Shown piece by piece: positions 25,313-35,101 of a stretch of DNA of 64,000 bases. Both the position numbers and the translations under genes were made by a program. Position 1 is the stretch's first letter. Every line of letters begins with the position of its first letter. Under the pieces are notes generated by a model. That model saw nothing but the letters and a program-made list of their open reading frames with translations, was not told where the DNA came from and did not search any database. The stretch is from Polaromonas sp. AET17H-212 (GTDB lineage: Bacteria; Pseudomonadota; Gammaproteobacteria; Burkholderiales; Burkholderiaceae_C): NCBI RefSeq assembly GCF_002379085.1, contig NZ_NBZW01000003.1, positions 1 to 64,000 on the forward strand, in the 5' to 3' direction.

Positions 25313-26955
25313 GTGAGAGCACTTCCCCGGTTCTGGTCATCGACAGGCTGCACGTCGCCCTGCCGCCCGGCAGTGACCGGCCCTACGCAGTGGAAGACAT
25401 CAGCCTGCGCATCCATCCCGGCAAGACCCTGTGTGTGGTCGGTGAATCGGGCTCTGGCAAGTCGGTCATGGCCACGGCCGTGATGGGCCTGCTGGCCCGC
25501 GAACTCCAGCCCGGTCCGGGCCGCATCGTGCTGCAGGGCGAGTCGCTGCTGGAAGCTTCGGACCAGCGGCTGCGCGCGTTGCGCGGTCAGGCCATGGGCA
25601 TGGTGTTCCAGGAGCCGATGACCGCGCTGAACCCGGTCATGACTTGCGGCGACCAGATTGACGAACTGCTCAGGCAGCACACCGACTGGGGCGCGAAACG
25701 GCGCAGCGAGGCGGTGCTGGACATTCTGCGGCGCGTCAAGTTGCCGGAGCCCGAACGCATGGTGCGCAGCTACCCGCACCAGCTTTCGGGCGGGCAGCGC
25801 CAGCGCATCGTGATTGCCATGGCCGTCATCTTGCAGCCGGCCCTGCTGATCTGCGATGAACCGACCACGGCGCTGGACGTGACCACCCAGAAGGAAATCC
25901 TCCGGCTGATCGAGGAACTGCAGGCGGACCTGTCGGGTGGCCATCGCTGTGCCGTGCTCTTCATCACGCACGACATGGGGGTGGTGGCCGAGATTGCCGA
26001 CGAGGTGCTGGTCATGCACCAGGGCCGGGCGGTCGAATACGGCACGCGCGAAGCGGTGCTGCAGTCGCCGCAGGCCGACTACACCAAGATGCTGCTGGCG
26101 GCCGTGCCCAGCATGACGCCGCCGCCGGCCCGGCCGGCGCCGCTGGGCGCGCCGCTGCTGCGCGGCCAGGACGTCAGCAAAACCTACAGCGCCCGCGACT
26201 GGCTGGGCCGCAGCCGGCTGACCCATGCGCTGAAGGCTGCCTCGGTGGCCGTGTCGGCTGGTGAAACTGTCGGCATTGTCGGCGAGTCCGGGTCGGGCAA
26301 GTCGACGCTGGCGCGCTGCCTGATCCGGCTGATCGATCCGACCGCTGGCCAGGTCTTGTGGCGCCAGAACGCAGGGGGCGGGGACGATGCCATGCTTGAC
26401 GTGGCCCGCTTCAGCGAAGGCCGGCTCCGGCCCTTGCGCAGCCAGGTGCAGGTGGTGTTCCAGGACCCCAACCGCTCGCTCAACCCGCGCCGCAAGGTCG
26501 GTGATTCCATCATCGAAGGTGCTATGAATTTCGGAGCTACCCGCGAAGAAGCCATGGCGCTGGCGGCCAGTTTGCTGGACAAGGTCCGGTTGCCCGCCGA
26601 AGGCCTGCAGCGGTACCCCAGCCAGTTCTCGGGCGGGCAGCGCCAGCGCATCGCGATTGCCCGCGCGCTGGCCTGCCGGCCGCGTGTGCTGGTGGCCGAC
26701 GAGGCGGTCAGCGCCCTCGACGTGAGTGTGCAGGCACAAATCCTGAGACTGCTGCGCGAGATCCAGACCGAGTTGGGCCTGGGCATGCTGTTCATCACCC
26801 ATGACCTGCGCGTGGCGGCGCAGCTGTGCGACCGGGTGATCGTCATGCACCAGGGCGAAATTGTGGAAGAGGGCCCGACCACCGCGCTGTATGCGCGACC
26901 GCAACACGACTACACACGCCGGCTGTTCGCGGCCGCGCCGGGAGCCATATTTTGA
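25309..26955 (+). CDS. Fused dual ABC ATPase (DppD-DppF type)
   Basis: A 548-residue protein with two complete ATP-binding cassettes. First: Walker A GESGSGKSV, signature LSGGQRQRI, Walker B LLICDEPTTALD. Second: Walker A GESGSGKST, signature FSGGQRQRIA and VLVADEAVSALD. Such fusions power peptide/glutathione-type importers. The start ATG at 25309 overlaps the permease stop. A 17-base palindromic repeat lies in frame inside the second cassette (26521-26537). Its stop overlaps the TTG start of the next gene. Confidence 0.92.
   Translation: MSESTSPVLVIDRLHVALPPGSDRPYAVEDISLRIHPGKTLCVVGESGSGKSVMATAVMGLLARELQPGPGRIVLQGESLLEASDQRLRALRGQAMGMVFQEPMTALNPVMTCGDQIDELLRQHTDWGAKRRSEAVLDILRRVKLPEPERMVRSYPHQLSGGQRQRIVIAMAVILQPALLICDEPTTALDVTTQKEILRLIEELQADLSGGHRCAVLFITHDMGVVAEIADEVLVMHQGRAVEYGTREAVLQSPQADYTKMLLAAVPSMTPPPARPAPLGAPLLRGQDVSKTYSARDWLGRSRLTHALKAASVAVSAGETVGIVGESGSGKSTLARCLIRLIDPTAGQVLWRQNAGGGDDAMLDVARFSEGRLRPLRSQVQVVFQDPNRSLNPRRKVGDSIIEGAMNFGATREEAMALAASLLDKVRLPAEGLQRYPSQFSGGQRQRIAIARALACRPRVLVADEAVSALDVSVQAQILRLLREIQTELGLGMLFITHDLRVAAQLCDRVIVMHQGEIVEEGPTTALYARPQHDYTRRLFAAAPGAIF
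26521..26537. repeat. 17-base palindromic repeat, copy 4, inside the ABC ATPase gene
   Basis: GCTAT-GAATTTC-GGAGC: left arm perfect, right arm degenerate. It reads GCT ATG AAT TTC GGA GC, coding A-M-N-F-G, between the Q-loop region and the signature motif of the second cassette. Confidence 0.5.
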
Positions 26956-28460
26956 AAAGCCTGAAAGTCCTCGTCGCTGGTTACCAGCATGAAACCAACA
27001 CCTTTGCCCCCACCAAGGCCGACTGGGCGGCATTCAACCGGGGCGACTCCTTTCCCGCGTTCATCCATGGCCAGGCCATGCTGGACAAACTTGCCGGCAT
27101 CAACATTCCCATCGGCGGCTTCATCGAGGCGGCGCGGACCATGGGGTGGCAACTTGTGCCCAGCAGCTGGTGCGGCGCCATTCCTTCGTCGTATGTGACC
27201 GAAGACGCGTTTGAGCGCATCAGCGCCTCCATCCTGGCCGATGTGCACCGGGGCGGTTTCGATGCGGTCTACCTGGACCTGCATGGCGCGGCGGTGGCCG
27301 AACATGTCGCCGATACCGAGGGCGAATTGCTGGCACGCATACGCCGCGTGGTGGGTGCCGACCTGCCCATCGTGGCGAGCCTGGACCTGCATGCCAATGT
27401 CACGCGGCGCATGCTGCAGGAGGCCGATGCGCTGGTGTCCTACCGCAGCTACCCCCACGTGGACATGGCCGCCACCGGCGAGCTGGCGGCGCAGTTGCTG
27501 GCGCGCCGGCTCAAGCTCGGGCGGCGCGAGCCGCTGCACTTCCGGCGCCTGCCTTTCCTGATTCCACTCAATGCACAGAGCACCTGGATGGAGCCGGCCA
27601 AAAGCATTTACGAAGAACTGCTGGACCTGGATCGCGACCTCGGCTCGGTGCTGAGTTTTTGCATGGCCTTCCCGGCGGCGGATTTTGCAGAGTGCGCGCC
27701 CATGGTCTGGGCCTATGGCGACCGTGCGCAGCAGGCGGTGCAGCGCTTTGGTGAGCGCGTGGCCGAACCGGCGCAGTGGCGGCTCACCACGCTGGACGCG
27801 GGCGATGCGGTGGCGCATGCCATGGCGCTGGCGGCGCGCAAGGGCACACCGGTGGTGATGGCCGATACGCAAGACAACCCGGGCGCCGGCGGCGACAGCA
27901 ACACCACCGGGCTGTTGCACGCCCTGCTGCAGCAGGGCGCCGGGCGGCGCTTTCCCGGGCAGGTTGCGCTGGGCCTGATGTTTGACCCGGAGGCGGCCGC
28001 GATGGCGGTGGCGGCCGGCGTGGGTGCGACCATGACCACCACGCTGGGCAAGGCCGTCCCCACCTTCACTGGACACCGCAGTGACCCGCCGGTTTCCGGG
28101 ACGTTCAAGGTGCGCGCGGTCCACGACGGCAAGGTCACGCTCAAGGGCGCGATGATGACCGGGCTCACCGTGCACCTCGGCCCCTGTGCCTGCCTGGAGA
28201 TCGACGGCGTGCTGGTGGCCGTCAGCAGCGGCAAAAAACAGATGCTGGACCGCGAGTTGTTCCGCATGGTCGGCATCACGCCCGAGGCGATGAAAATTAT
28301 CGTGGTCAAAAGCTCCAACCACTTCCGCGCGGACTTCACGCCGCTGGTGGAAAATGCGGCGACCGACATCCTGGTGGCCAAAGCCGCGGGGCCGATGGCG
28401 GCGGATCCGGCCGATCTGCCATGGAAAAACCTGCCCGACGCGATCCGGCGCCGCCCTTGA
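26952..28460 (+). CDS. M81-family metallopeptidase (MlrC-like)
   Basis: A 502-residue protein of the MlrC/M81 family, named after the microcystin-degrading enzyme; family members are zinc peptidases acting on small peptides. Visible blocks are VAGYQHETNTFAP at the start, YLDLHGAAVAEH, SLDLHANVTRRM, ADTQDNPGAGGDSNTTGLL and a C-terminal KSSNHFRADF. I choose a TTG start at 26952: GGGAG lies 8 bases upstream, it overlaps the ATPase stop as TTGA, and no suitable ATG exists before the conserved N-terminus. It lies within the uptake operon and probably hydrolyses the imported compound. Confidence 0.85.
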   Translation: MKSLKVLVAGYQHETNTFAPTKADWAAFNRGDSFPAFIHGQAMLDKLAGINIPIGGFIEAARTMGWQLVPSSWCGAIPSSYVTEDAFERISASILADVHRGGFDAVYLDLHGAAVAEHVADTEGELLARIRRVVGADLPIVASLDLHANVTRRMLQEADALVSYRSYPHVDMAATGELAAQLLARRLKLGRREPLHFRRLPFLIPLNAQSTWMEPAKSIYEELLDLDRDLGSVLSFCMAFPAADFAECAPMVWAYGDRAQQAVQRFGERVAEPAQWRLTTLDAGDAVAHAMALAARKGTPVVMADTQDNPGAGGDSNTTGLLHALLQQGAGRRFPGQVALGLMFDPEAAAMAVAAGVGATMTTTLGKAVPTFTGHRSDPPVSGTFKVRAVHDGKVTLKGAMMTGLTVHLGPCACLEIDGVLVAVSSGKKQMLDRELFRMVGITPEAMKIIVVKSSNHFRADFTPLVENAATDILVAKAAGPMAADPADLPWKNLPDAIRRRP

Positions 28461-28500
28461 AGGCCGCCTCGCCCGGACCAAGCAACGACTGGAGTAGCTG

Positions 28501-29946
28501 ATGACCTCTTCCCCCCCTTTGCCCGGTCTGGCTGATTGCACCGCCACCGAGCTGTTGCAGCTGTACCGCAGCGGCCAGGCCTCGCCGGTCGAGGCCACCC
28601 GTGCCGTGCTGGCGCGTATTGACGCGCTCAACCCCGCCCTCAACGCCTTCTGCCTGGTGGCGCACGAGTCTGCGCTGCAAAGCGCCCGGGACAGCGAGGC
28701 GCGCTGGCAAAAGTTTCGCCAGGGCGGCAAGCCCTGCGGTGAACTCGACGGCGTGCCGGTCTCGATCAAGGACCTGATCCTGACCCGCGGCATGGCGACC
28801 CTGCGCGGCAGCCACACGGTGGATGCGAACCAGCCCTGGGAGGTGGACGCACCGGCCACCGCGCGGTTGCGCGAAGCCGGGGCGGTGCTTCTCGGCAAAA
28901 CCACCACGCCGGAGTTCGGCTGCAAGGGCGAAACCAATTCACCGCGCACCGGCATCACGCGCAACCCCTGGGATGTCAGCAAGACCCCGGGCGGCTCCTC
29001 CGGCGGTGCGGCGGCGGCGGTGGCGTCCGGCCTGGGGCCGCTGGCCATTGGCACCGACGGCGCGGGCTCGGTGCGTATTCCGGCGGCGTTTTGCGGCAAC
29101 GTCGGCCTCAAGCCCAGCTTTGGCCGGGTGCCGGCCTACCCGCTGTCGCCGTTCGGCTCGGTCGCGCACCTGGGGCCGCACAGCCGCAGCGTGCGTGATG
29201 CGGCGCTGATGATGAACGTGCTCAAAAAGCCGGATGCCCGGGACTGGACCTCGCTGCCGCCGGACAGCAGCGACTACCTGTCAGGGCTGGAAGACGGCAT
29301 CCGCGGGCTGCGCATCGCCTGGTCGCCGGCCCTCGGTTATGCGCGCAATGTGGATCCCGAGGTGGCCCGGTCCGTGGCCCGCGCTGTGGCGCTGCTGGCC
29401 GACCTTGGCGCGTTGGTCGAGCAGGTCGATCCGGGCTTCGAAGACCCGCTCGAGATCACCACCGGCCTGTGGTTTGCCGGTGCGTGGACGGTATGGAACA
29501 CGCTCACACCCGCGCAGCAGGCGCTGACCGACCCCGACTTTCGCGCCCAGGCGCTGCTCGGTGAGAAGTTCAGCCTGCTGGACATCCAGCGCCTGCACCT
29601 GCAGCGCGGCGCGCTGGGTTCGCACATGCGCCAGTTCATGCAGCGTTTCGACCTGCTGGTCACGCCCAGCGTGGCGGTGCCGGCGTTCGAGGCGCGGCCG
29701 GCCGGGCACAGTCCCATGAGCCCGGCCGCGATGCTGGGCTGGACACCGTTTTCCTACCCCTTCAACCTGACCCAGCAACCCGCCAGCACCGTGCCCTGCG
29801 GTCTGACCGCGGCGGGCCTGCCCATCGGCCTGCAGTTTGTCGGGCCGATGTTTGGTGACGCGCTGGTGCTGCGCGCCTCGCGCGCCTACGAGGCCGCACG
29901 GCCGGCCGATGTGGATTTCAAGCGGCCGGTGGCCATCGCCCCCTGA
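28501..29946 (+). CDS. Amidase (GatA-like amidase signature family)
   Basis: A 481-residue amidase-signature protein. Catalytic features: Lys in VSIKDLILT, SKTPGGSSGGAAAAVA, and GTDGAGSVRIPAAFCG with the nucleophile serine. It is last in the operon, 40 bases after the M81 gene, with no GatB or GatC nearby, so it is a catabolic amidase rather than a tRNA amidotransferase subunit. Two amidases flank this transporter (the other at 20219), which suggests an amide or N-capped peptide substrate. Confidence 0.88.
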   Translation: MTSSPPLPGLADCTATELLQLYRSGQASPVEATRAVLARIDALNPALNAFCLVAHESALQSARDSEARWQKFRQGGKPCGELDGVPVSIKDLILTRGMATLRGSHTVDANQPWEVDAPATARLREAGAVLLGKTTTPEFGCKGETNSPRTGITRNPWDVSKTPGGSSGGAAAAVASGLGPLAIGTDGAGSVRIPAAFCGNVGLKPSFGRVPAYPLSPFGSVAHLGPHSRSVRDAALMMNVLKKPDARDWTSLPPDSSDYLSGLEDGIRGLRIAWSPALGYARNVDPEVARSVARAVALLADLGALVEQVDPGFEDPLEITTGLWFAGAWTVWNTLTPAQQALTDPDFRAQALLGEKFSLLDIQRLHLQRGALGSHMRQFMQRFDLLVTPSVAVPAFEARPAGHSPMSPAAMLGWTPFSYPFNLTQQPASTVPCGLTAAGLPIGLQFVGPMFGDALVLRASRAYEAARPADVDFKRPVAIAP

Positions 29947-30056
29947 GGCGCCTGCGGCCCTTCGCTGCGGGGCGCGCTCCTTGAGCCTTGATTTACTGGA
30001 AAACCTCTAGGCTTGCCGGCGCTCCTGGCCCCGGAAGCTGTTCATAATCGGGGGGC

Positions 30057-30830
30057 ATGACTTTTTTAGCACTCGATGTGGGCAACACCCGGCTGAAGTG
30101 GGCCCATTACGCGGCCCCGGTGGTCGGGTCGCCCGTGCTGGCTCATGGCGCGGTGTTTCTGGAAAACATCGACAAGCTGGCCGACGAGGAGTGGCGCGGT
30201 CTGCCCGCACCGTCGCACATCCTGGGCTGCATCGTGGCTGGCGACGCGGTCAAGCGGCGTGTCGAGGAGCAGATGGAGCACTGGGATGTCCAGCCGCGCT
30301 GGGTCGTTTCCAGCGCCCAGGAGGCCGGCGTGACCAATGGCTACGACCACCCGGCGCGTCTTGGCGCCGATCGCTGGGTCGCGATGATTGGGGCGCGGCA
30401 CCGGCTGCTGGGCCGCGGCATCCACAAACCCTGCGTGGTCGTGATGGTGGGAACGGCAGTCACGGTCGAGGCCATCGACGCTTCCGGCAAGTTCCTGGGC
30501 GGCATCATCCTGCCGGGCCACGGCATCATGCTGCGTGCGCTCGAGTCCGGCACCGCCGGCCTGCATGTCCCGACGGGGGAGGTGAAAGACTTCCCCACCA
30601 ACACCAGCGATGCCCTCACCAGTGGCGGCACCTTTGCGATTGCCGGCGCCGTGCAGCGCATGGTGGAAAACACCGCCCGGCATTGCGGCGAGGCGCCCGA
30701 ATGCATCATGACGGGCGGCGCGGGCTGGAAGATGGCGCCCAGCATGTCGGTCAACGTGGAGCTGGTGGAAGGCCTGATTTTCGACGGCCTGCTGGAAATC
30801 GCCGCGCAACGCTTTGCCGCCTCCGCCTGA
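30057..30830 (+). CDS. coaX: Type III pantothenate kinase
   Basis: A 257-residue CoaX. The N-terminal phosphate-binding [10 protein letters not shown], the [13 protein letters not shown] block, [14 protein letters not shown] and the [22 protein letters not shown] stretch are characteristic of this acetate-kinase-fold enzyme, which phosphorylates pantothenate in the first step of coenzyme A synthesis. Length is normal for the family. The usual betaproteobacterial partner birA is not visible upstream in this window. Confidence 0.92.
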   Translation: MTFLALDVGNTRLKWAHYAAPVVGSPVLAHGAVFLENIDKLADEEWRGLPAPSHILGCIVAGDAVKRRVEEQMEHWDVQPRWVVSSAQEAGVTNGYDHPARLGADRWVAMIGARHRLLGRGIHKPCVVVMVGTAVTVEAIDASGKFLGGIILPGHGIMLRALESGTAGLHVPTGEVKDFPTNTSDALTSGGTFAIAGAVQRMVENTARHCGEAPECIMTGGAGWKMAPSMSVNVELVEGLIFDGLLEIAAQRFAASA

Positions 30831-30844
30831 TCGCGGCGCCGATT

Positions 30845-30861
30845 GCTATCAATTCAATAGC
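30845..30861. repeat. 17-base palindromic repeat, copy 5
   Basis: GCTAT-CAATTCA-ATAGC, in the 77-base gap between the convergent coaX and wax ester synthase genes. Confidence 0.75.
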
Positions 30862-30907
30862 TGTCGGCGCTTGTCCTTGAAGGTCTGGGGGCCAAAAACG
30901 CTGGGAA

Positions 30908-32440
30908 TTACGACGCGGCGTCACCCCAAGGCAGCATCAGGGTCACGATGGACAGCTTGGCGAACTCCGGCACAAACTCGTCGATGATGCGCTGTGGCTC
31001 CGGGCACAGCGTGCTGTCGGTGATCACGCCGAACTGCACGCCGCCCCCATAACTGAGGATGGATACGCCGAGCCCGACATCGCCCGACTGCGGCACCCAG
31101 AACATGCTTTGCTCCAGCGTCGCGCCGCAGAACCTGAGCTTTTCGCGCGGCCCCGGCACATTGGTCATCACCGCCGTGGTTTTTTTCGAGAACAGGTTGA
31201 GCATCGCGTCCTGCGCCGGCTTGATCAGCAGCCCGGCCACCGCCAGCAGGCTGAAGGCCAGCAGCGGCTGGTAGCTGCCCTTGAGCGCCGCCATGCGCCG
31301 CCGCACCTCGTAGACCCGTTCCACCGGGTTGTCGACGCCAATGGGCAGCACCAGCGGCACCAGGCCGAAGCGGTTGCCGAGCTTGTAGGCCTGCTCGAGG
31401 GGCCGCAGGTTCACCGGGACCATGGCGCGTATCTCCTGGCCCTTCACGTCGTCGCCGTGCGACTTGAGGTATTCGCCAATCGCGCCGGCCACGCAACTGA
31501 GCAACACATCGTTGATCGAGCAGTTCAGCGCCTTGCCGACGGCCTTAACTTCATCCAGCGGTATCGGCTGGCACCAGGCGACTTTTTTGCTGGTGCCCGG
31601 CTTGCCCTTGAGCCGGGTTTTCGAGTCGTCGGGCATCAGCGCCAGCGCGGCGCTGTCCTTGAGAACCTGCAGCATGACCTTGGCCATGTCGAGCGAGCCG
31701 GCCATGCCTTTGTGCGGGTCACTCAGCAGGTGCAACGAGCGCGCCGCGCCTTCGCCGGCCGCGCCCAGCGCCTTGACCGTCAAATCGGTGAAAGGTTTGA
31801 GCAGGGTCTCGGCAATCCAGTCCTCGGCGCCGCCGCTGCTTTCCTTTTTGTTCCGCTCGGGCGGTGCGGCGCCGCCGTCCACCAGCGACATCGTCACCGA
31901 AATCAGCGCAATGCCGTCGGCAATGCAGTGGTGGATGCGCACAATCATGGCGCTGCCCTTGACGCCGTCAGGGCCGGTGTAGTCCTCGATCAGGTGGATT
32001 TGCCAGAGCGGGCGCTTGCGGTCCAGCGGCTGCATGGCGAGTTCGGCCACGCGTTCCTGCAGCGCTTCCTGCTCCTTGCCCCGGGCCACCTTCGGCAGCT
32101 TGTCGGCAATCACGTGGTTCTGCAAGTCGAAATAACGGTCCTCGACCCAGGTGGCGCCGGCGGCGTCTTCCATCACGCGCTGGCGAAAGCGCGCGTACTT
32201 GAGCAGGCTGTTTTCAATGCGCTCACACACGGCGGCATGGCTGACACCGGGTTGCAGCGACCACACGCCCACAATCATCATCAGGTTCGACGGCGTGTCC
32301 ATGCGCAGCCAGGCGGTGTCGACCTTGCTCATGCGTTCGCCCGACAGGCCCAACGTGCCGGAGACGGCGCGTTTGACGTTTTTCTGAACGTTCTTTGCGA
32401 CTTTTTTGCCCGCTGCCTGGGCCGAAACGCGTGTGACCAT
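30908..32440 (-). CDS. Wax ester synthase/diacylglycerol acyltransferase (WS/DGAT)
   Basis: A 510-residue acyltransferase. The catalytic HHxxxDG motif is IHHCIADG in the N-terminal half, preceded by PLWQIHLIEDY; the C-terminal half has the NDVLLSCVAGAI and TNVPGPREKLRFCG blocks of the family. It joins fatty acyl-CoA to fatty alcohol or diacylglycerol at the inner membrane to make storage wax ester or triacylglycerol. The start at 32440 has GGAG upstream and gives a basic Lys/Ala-rich leader of about 35 residues, perhaps for membrane or lipid contact. Divergent from the acyl-CoA-binding protein gene. Confidence 0.9.
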   Translation of the reverse strand: MVTRVSAQAAGKKVAKNVQKNVKRAVSGTLGLSGERMSKVDTAWLRMDTPSNLMMIVGVWSLQPGVSHAAVCERIENSLLKYARFRQRVMEDAAGATWVEDRYFDLQNHVIADKLPKVARGKEQEALQERVAELAMQPLDRKRPLWQIHLIEDYTGPDGVKGSAMIVRIHHCIADGIALISVTMSLVDGGAAPPERNKKESSGGAEDWIAETLLKPFTDLTVKALGAAGEGAARSLHLLSDPHKGMAGSLDMAKVMLQVLKDSAALALMPDDSKTRLKGKPGTSKKVAWCQPIPLDEVKAVGKALNCSINDVLLSCVAGAIGEYLKSHGDDVKGQEIRAMVPVNLRPLEQAYKLGNRFGLVPLVLPIGVDNPVERVYEVRRRMAALKGSYQPLLAFSLLAVAGLLIKPAQDAMLNLFSKKTTAVMTNVPGPREKLRFCGATLEQSMFWVPQSGDVGLGVSILSYGGGVQFGVITDSTLCPEPQRIIDEFVPEFAKLSIVTLMLPWGDAAS

Positions 32441-32564
32441 GAAAACTCCGTGCACCGACTGCCCCGGATGGGGTGAATTCCCTATTCTGCAGGCAAGGCA
32501 GTGGCTAAGATACCGGGCAGTTACCCGAATTCATTGCCACTTCCAACCCCCACGGAGCATCTTC

Positions 32565-32819
32565 ATGTCAGATATCAAAGCCGCTTTCGACAAGGCCATG
32601 GCCGATTCCAAAAACCTCAGCGAGCGGCCCGACAACGCCACCCTGCTGAAGATCTATGCGCTCTACAAGCAGGGCAGCGTGGGCGACAACACCGACAAGA
32701 AGCCCGGCTTCGGTGACATGGTGGCACGCGCCAAGTGGGATGCCTGGAACAACCTCAAGGGCACGTCGCAGGAAGATGCGATGCAACAGTATGTGGATTT
32801 GATTGAGTCGTTGAGCTGA
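32565..32819 (+). CDS. Acyl-CoA-binding protein
   Basis: An 84-residue ACBP. It shows the four-helix pattern with LKIYALYKQGSVGDNTDKKP and the AKWDAWNNLKGTSQEDAMQQY block whose Lys, Trp and Tyr residues contact the acyl-CoA. It keeps a cytosolic long-chain acyl-CoA pool. It is divergent from the WS/DGAT gene by 124 bases, which fits delivery of acyl-CoA to that enzyme. ATG at 32565 has GGAG 9-12 bases upstream. Confidence 0.92.
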   Translation: MSDIKAAFDKAMADSKNLSERPDNATLLKIYALYKQGSVGDNTDKKPGFGDMVARAKWDAWNNLKGTSQEDAMQQYVDLIESLS

Positions 32820-32860
32820 ACCGCCGAGTTATCCAAAAAGGCCCGTCATGGACATGCTTC

Positions 32861-33706
32861 TCATTTAAAGAGCAGAGGAATCGTTCCAACCAGTGAAAGT
32901 ACTCCGAAGGCCAATTGCCCTGCTGCCTGCCCCTCTTTGAACACAAAAGATGCAATCAACATCAAGAGGGGAACCCTCAGACTAATTGCTAAATAGCCAT
33001 AGCTAACAGGAAGAATGTCGGAAAGCGCAAAACTGAAAAACAGCTCCGGGATGGCCCAGCATAAGGCGATGATCAACCAGGTCGAAACACCGACATGTAC
33101 ACGGTGACGCTTTAAAACTGCAGCGGATAGAAAATTCCCGAGGCCAGTATAGAGCAGGTATATGTACCAGCCAGAAGCCGGGATGCCGATTTTGTCGCAA
33201 CAAGCGAATCCGACCACCGCTGCAATCATGAACGAAAACCGCTTCTTGTCCCCAAATGACATTGCACCTAGGTGGCCGAAAATCATGAAACCTACTCCCG
33301 ACAAGAAAAGCACAGAAATGGCGAACATTCCTCTCACAGAAATTGCGCTACCGAACATGATCACATCGAGAACAGCAATTGCACCTAGTGCTACCGGGAA
33401 TACATATGTCGTTGCCGAGAGACTACGACCAATCAATTGCTGCTGAGCTACTAGTAAAGCCGTAAGAAGGGCTCCTTTGACGAGTCCTGCGCCGATCCCG
33501 GCAAGGTTGTGCAGCATACCCAAGTCCGCGACATTGGCACCCCAAGCAAAGGGCAAAAAAATCAGACATACAAGGACTGTTCCCGAGCCGACCCCCAATG
33601 CAGTGGCCGCAGGCGCCGTGCTGACTGCCACACGACGAAAAATCAGGGTTCTTACTGTCACCAGTACCAGAATTGCGAGAAAAACCGAGGTTTGGAGCGT
33701 ACTCAA
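32861..33706 (-). CDS. DMT/EamA-like membrane transporter
   Basis: A 281-residue membrane protein with about ten hydrophobic helices in the drug/metabolite transporter pattern, but without motifs that give a substrate. I choose a TTG start at 33706, where GGAG lies upstream and 4 bases separate it from the racemase-fragment stop; the open frame extends to an ATG at 33772 inside that gene. Codon use is noticeably more AT-rich than that of flanking genes, and it is the first part of a low-GC island (about 32.8-35.6 kb). Export of an amino acid is a guess based on the racemase remnant beside it. Confidence 0.65.
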   Translation of the reverse strand: MSTLQTSVFLAILVLVTVRTLIFRRVAVSTAPAATALGVGSGTVLVCLIFLPFAWGANVADLGMLHNLAGIGAGLVKGALLTALLVAQQQLIGRSLSATTYVFPVALGAIAVLDVIMFGSAISVRGMFAISVLFLSGVGFMIFGHLGAMSFGDKKRFSFMIAAVVGFACCDKIGIPASGWYIYLLYTGLGNFLSAAVLKRHRVHVGVSTWLIIALCWAIPELFFSFALSDILPVSYGYLAISLRVPLLMLIASFVFKEGQAAGQLAFGVLSLVGTIPLLFK

Positions 33707-33710
33707 AGCC

Positions 33711-33971
33711 TCACATCTCCATCGCAGTTGACTGTTGCGAATGGCGCAGTGCAGCTGAGATATGGACATCAATCGAATCGATCAGTTGGATACTGTCGTA
33801 ACTGGTTTCGCCGTTAAGGATTAGCGGGATCTCAGTGCATCCCAAGATGATGGCTTGAACATCTTGTGCCGCCAAGTCATCCATAGCACTGAAAATTACC
33901 TCTTTTGCATTTGAGGAGAAATAGTGACGGCAAACTACGTTGCACAAGTCCATCAGTAGCGGAAGATTCAA
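33711..33971 (-). pseudogene. Truncated aspartate/glutamate racemase, C-terminal fragment
   Basis: An 86-residue frame that matches only the C-terminal third of the Asp/Glu racemase family: AQDVQAIILGCTEIPLIL contains the second catalytic cysteine region (GCTE), followed by IDSIDVHISAALR. The N-terminal half with the first catalytic cysteine is missing, and an in-frame stop lies 8 codons upstream of a TTG. A complete enzyme is about 230 residues. It could still be translated from the TTG at 33971 (AGGGAG upstream), but it cannot be a functional racemase. It lies just upstream of the transporter on the same strand. Confidence 0.65.
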
Positions 33972-34146
33972 AGGTAGCTCCCTTCGTGATTTTTAGCGGA
34001 GAGTGCTGATGAGATGTGAATTTTTTGATTCAATTCCAACCGTCTTTCGAGCAATTCAGCACGTTTTGAAGAATGAACTCTATCTGTTCAATCCGTCGAA
34101 GTAGTGCGAAAATCGGCCATCGCAGCTGCAATTCGGGTCAATATTT

Positions 34147-34956
34147 ATGAGACTAAAACGCGCAAAAGCGGTAGGGCTCGACGTGACCGCACCGGCCGCC
34201 ATCGCGCCCTCGTCGATGGCACCAATAAAGCGGAGACAACGTAAGCTTGTTGCTGGCGAGCGATTTCATTCACATCAGCATTCGTGGGATCAGCTCGCTG
34301 TGAGCTTAAATGGCAGTGTGCTTATTCTTATGGGGGGTAGCGGGGGCCAAGCGCAGTTTGTCTCGCCTTCACGCAGCGCTTGGATTCCAGCTGGCCAGAC
34401 GCATGCCCTGGAAGCTTTCACCGATTGCACCTATGTATCTCTGTACCTCGACCCGCTTCAGCCGCTATTTTCTTCGCGCGAAGTCCAAACTGTGGAGCTT
34501 AGGCGCTTTGCCGTCGAGTTGATTGGGCAGCTTGACAGCCATACGATGGAGAACACGTCGGCGCGCTATCGGGCGATAGTCTTTCTACTTTACGAAGAAC
34601 TTAGGTCAGGCTTGTCTCAAGGGGATCGGTTTTTTTTACCATTCGATAAGCGATTGAACGCAGTGTGCAACCATGTTTTTGATCACCTCGGAGAACGGGA
34701 ATCCAATGCGGCTATTGCGGCCAGGTACGGTCTGAGCGCAAGAACACTCTCGCGGTTATCTAGAAATCAATTAGGTACAAGCTTTGCGCACTGGCGCTCT
34801 TTAGTTACGCTTTCCTTTGCTCGAACGCTGCTACAAGATGGGCTGCCGATTGCACTAGTTGCCTATACCTGCGGATTTTCAAGTGTGAGTGCATTTCACC
34901 TCCGATTCAAATCGATGTTTAAAGCGTCTCCAGGTCGATTTCGTCAGGACTCTTGA
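34147..34956 (+). CDS. AraC-family transcriptional regulator
   Basis: A 269-residue regulator. The N-terminal cupin-like domain (about 28-110) has FHSHQHSWDQLAVSLNGSV and WIPAGQTHALEAF; the C-terminal double helix-turn-helix (about 170-265) has AIAARYGLSARTLSRLSRNQ and ALVAYTCGFSSVSAFHLRFK. This cupin plus AraC layout often controls a transporter or detoxification gene nearby; the divergent transporter/racemase pair is the likely original target. Low GC like its neighbours in the island. Confidence 0.85.
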   Translation: MRLKRAKAVGLDVTAPAAIAPSSMAPIKRRQRKLVAGERFHSHQHSWDQLAVSLNGSVLILMGGSGGQAQFVSPSRSAWIPAGQTHALEAFTDCTYVSLYLDPLQPLFSSREVQTVELRRFAVELIGQLDSHTMENTSARYRAIVFLLYEELRSGLSQGDRFFLPFDKRLNAVCNHVFDHLGERESNAAIAARYGLSARTLSRLSRNQLGTSFAHWRSLVTLSFARTLLQDGLPIALVAYTCGFSSVSAFHLRFKSMFKASPGRFRQDS

Positions 34957-35101
34957 GCATGCTATGAATATGTGGAGCTACCTCAAAGTGCGCCGCTGTT
35001 TCCGAGATTTTGTTGCCTCGATTCCTAGCCAGATGGCCAGCTTCTCGGCGTGGGGATCGAGCTTGCTTGAGCTGACCCGTCTTTCGTACCTGGGCTCAGT
35101 C

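Noticed and set aside
24775-27033. Long minus-strand frame (752 codons) opposite the ABC ATPase
   Set aside because: Antisense shadow of two well-conserved ATP-binding cassettes; no independent motif or ribosome binding site.
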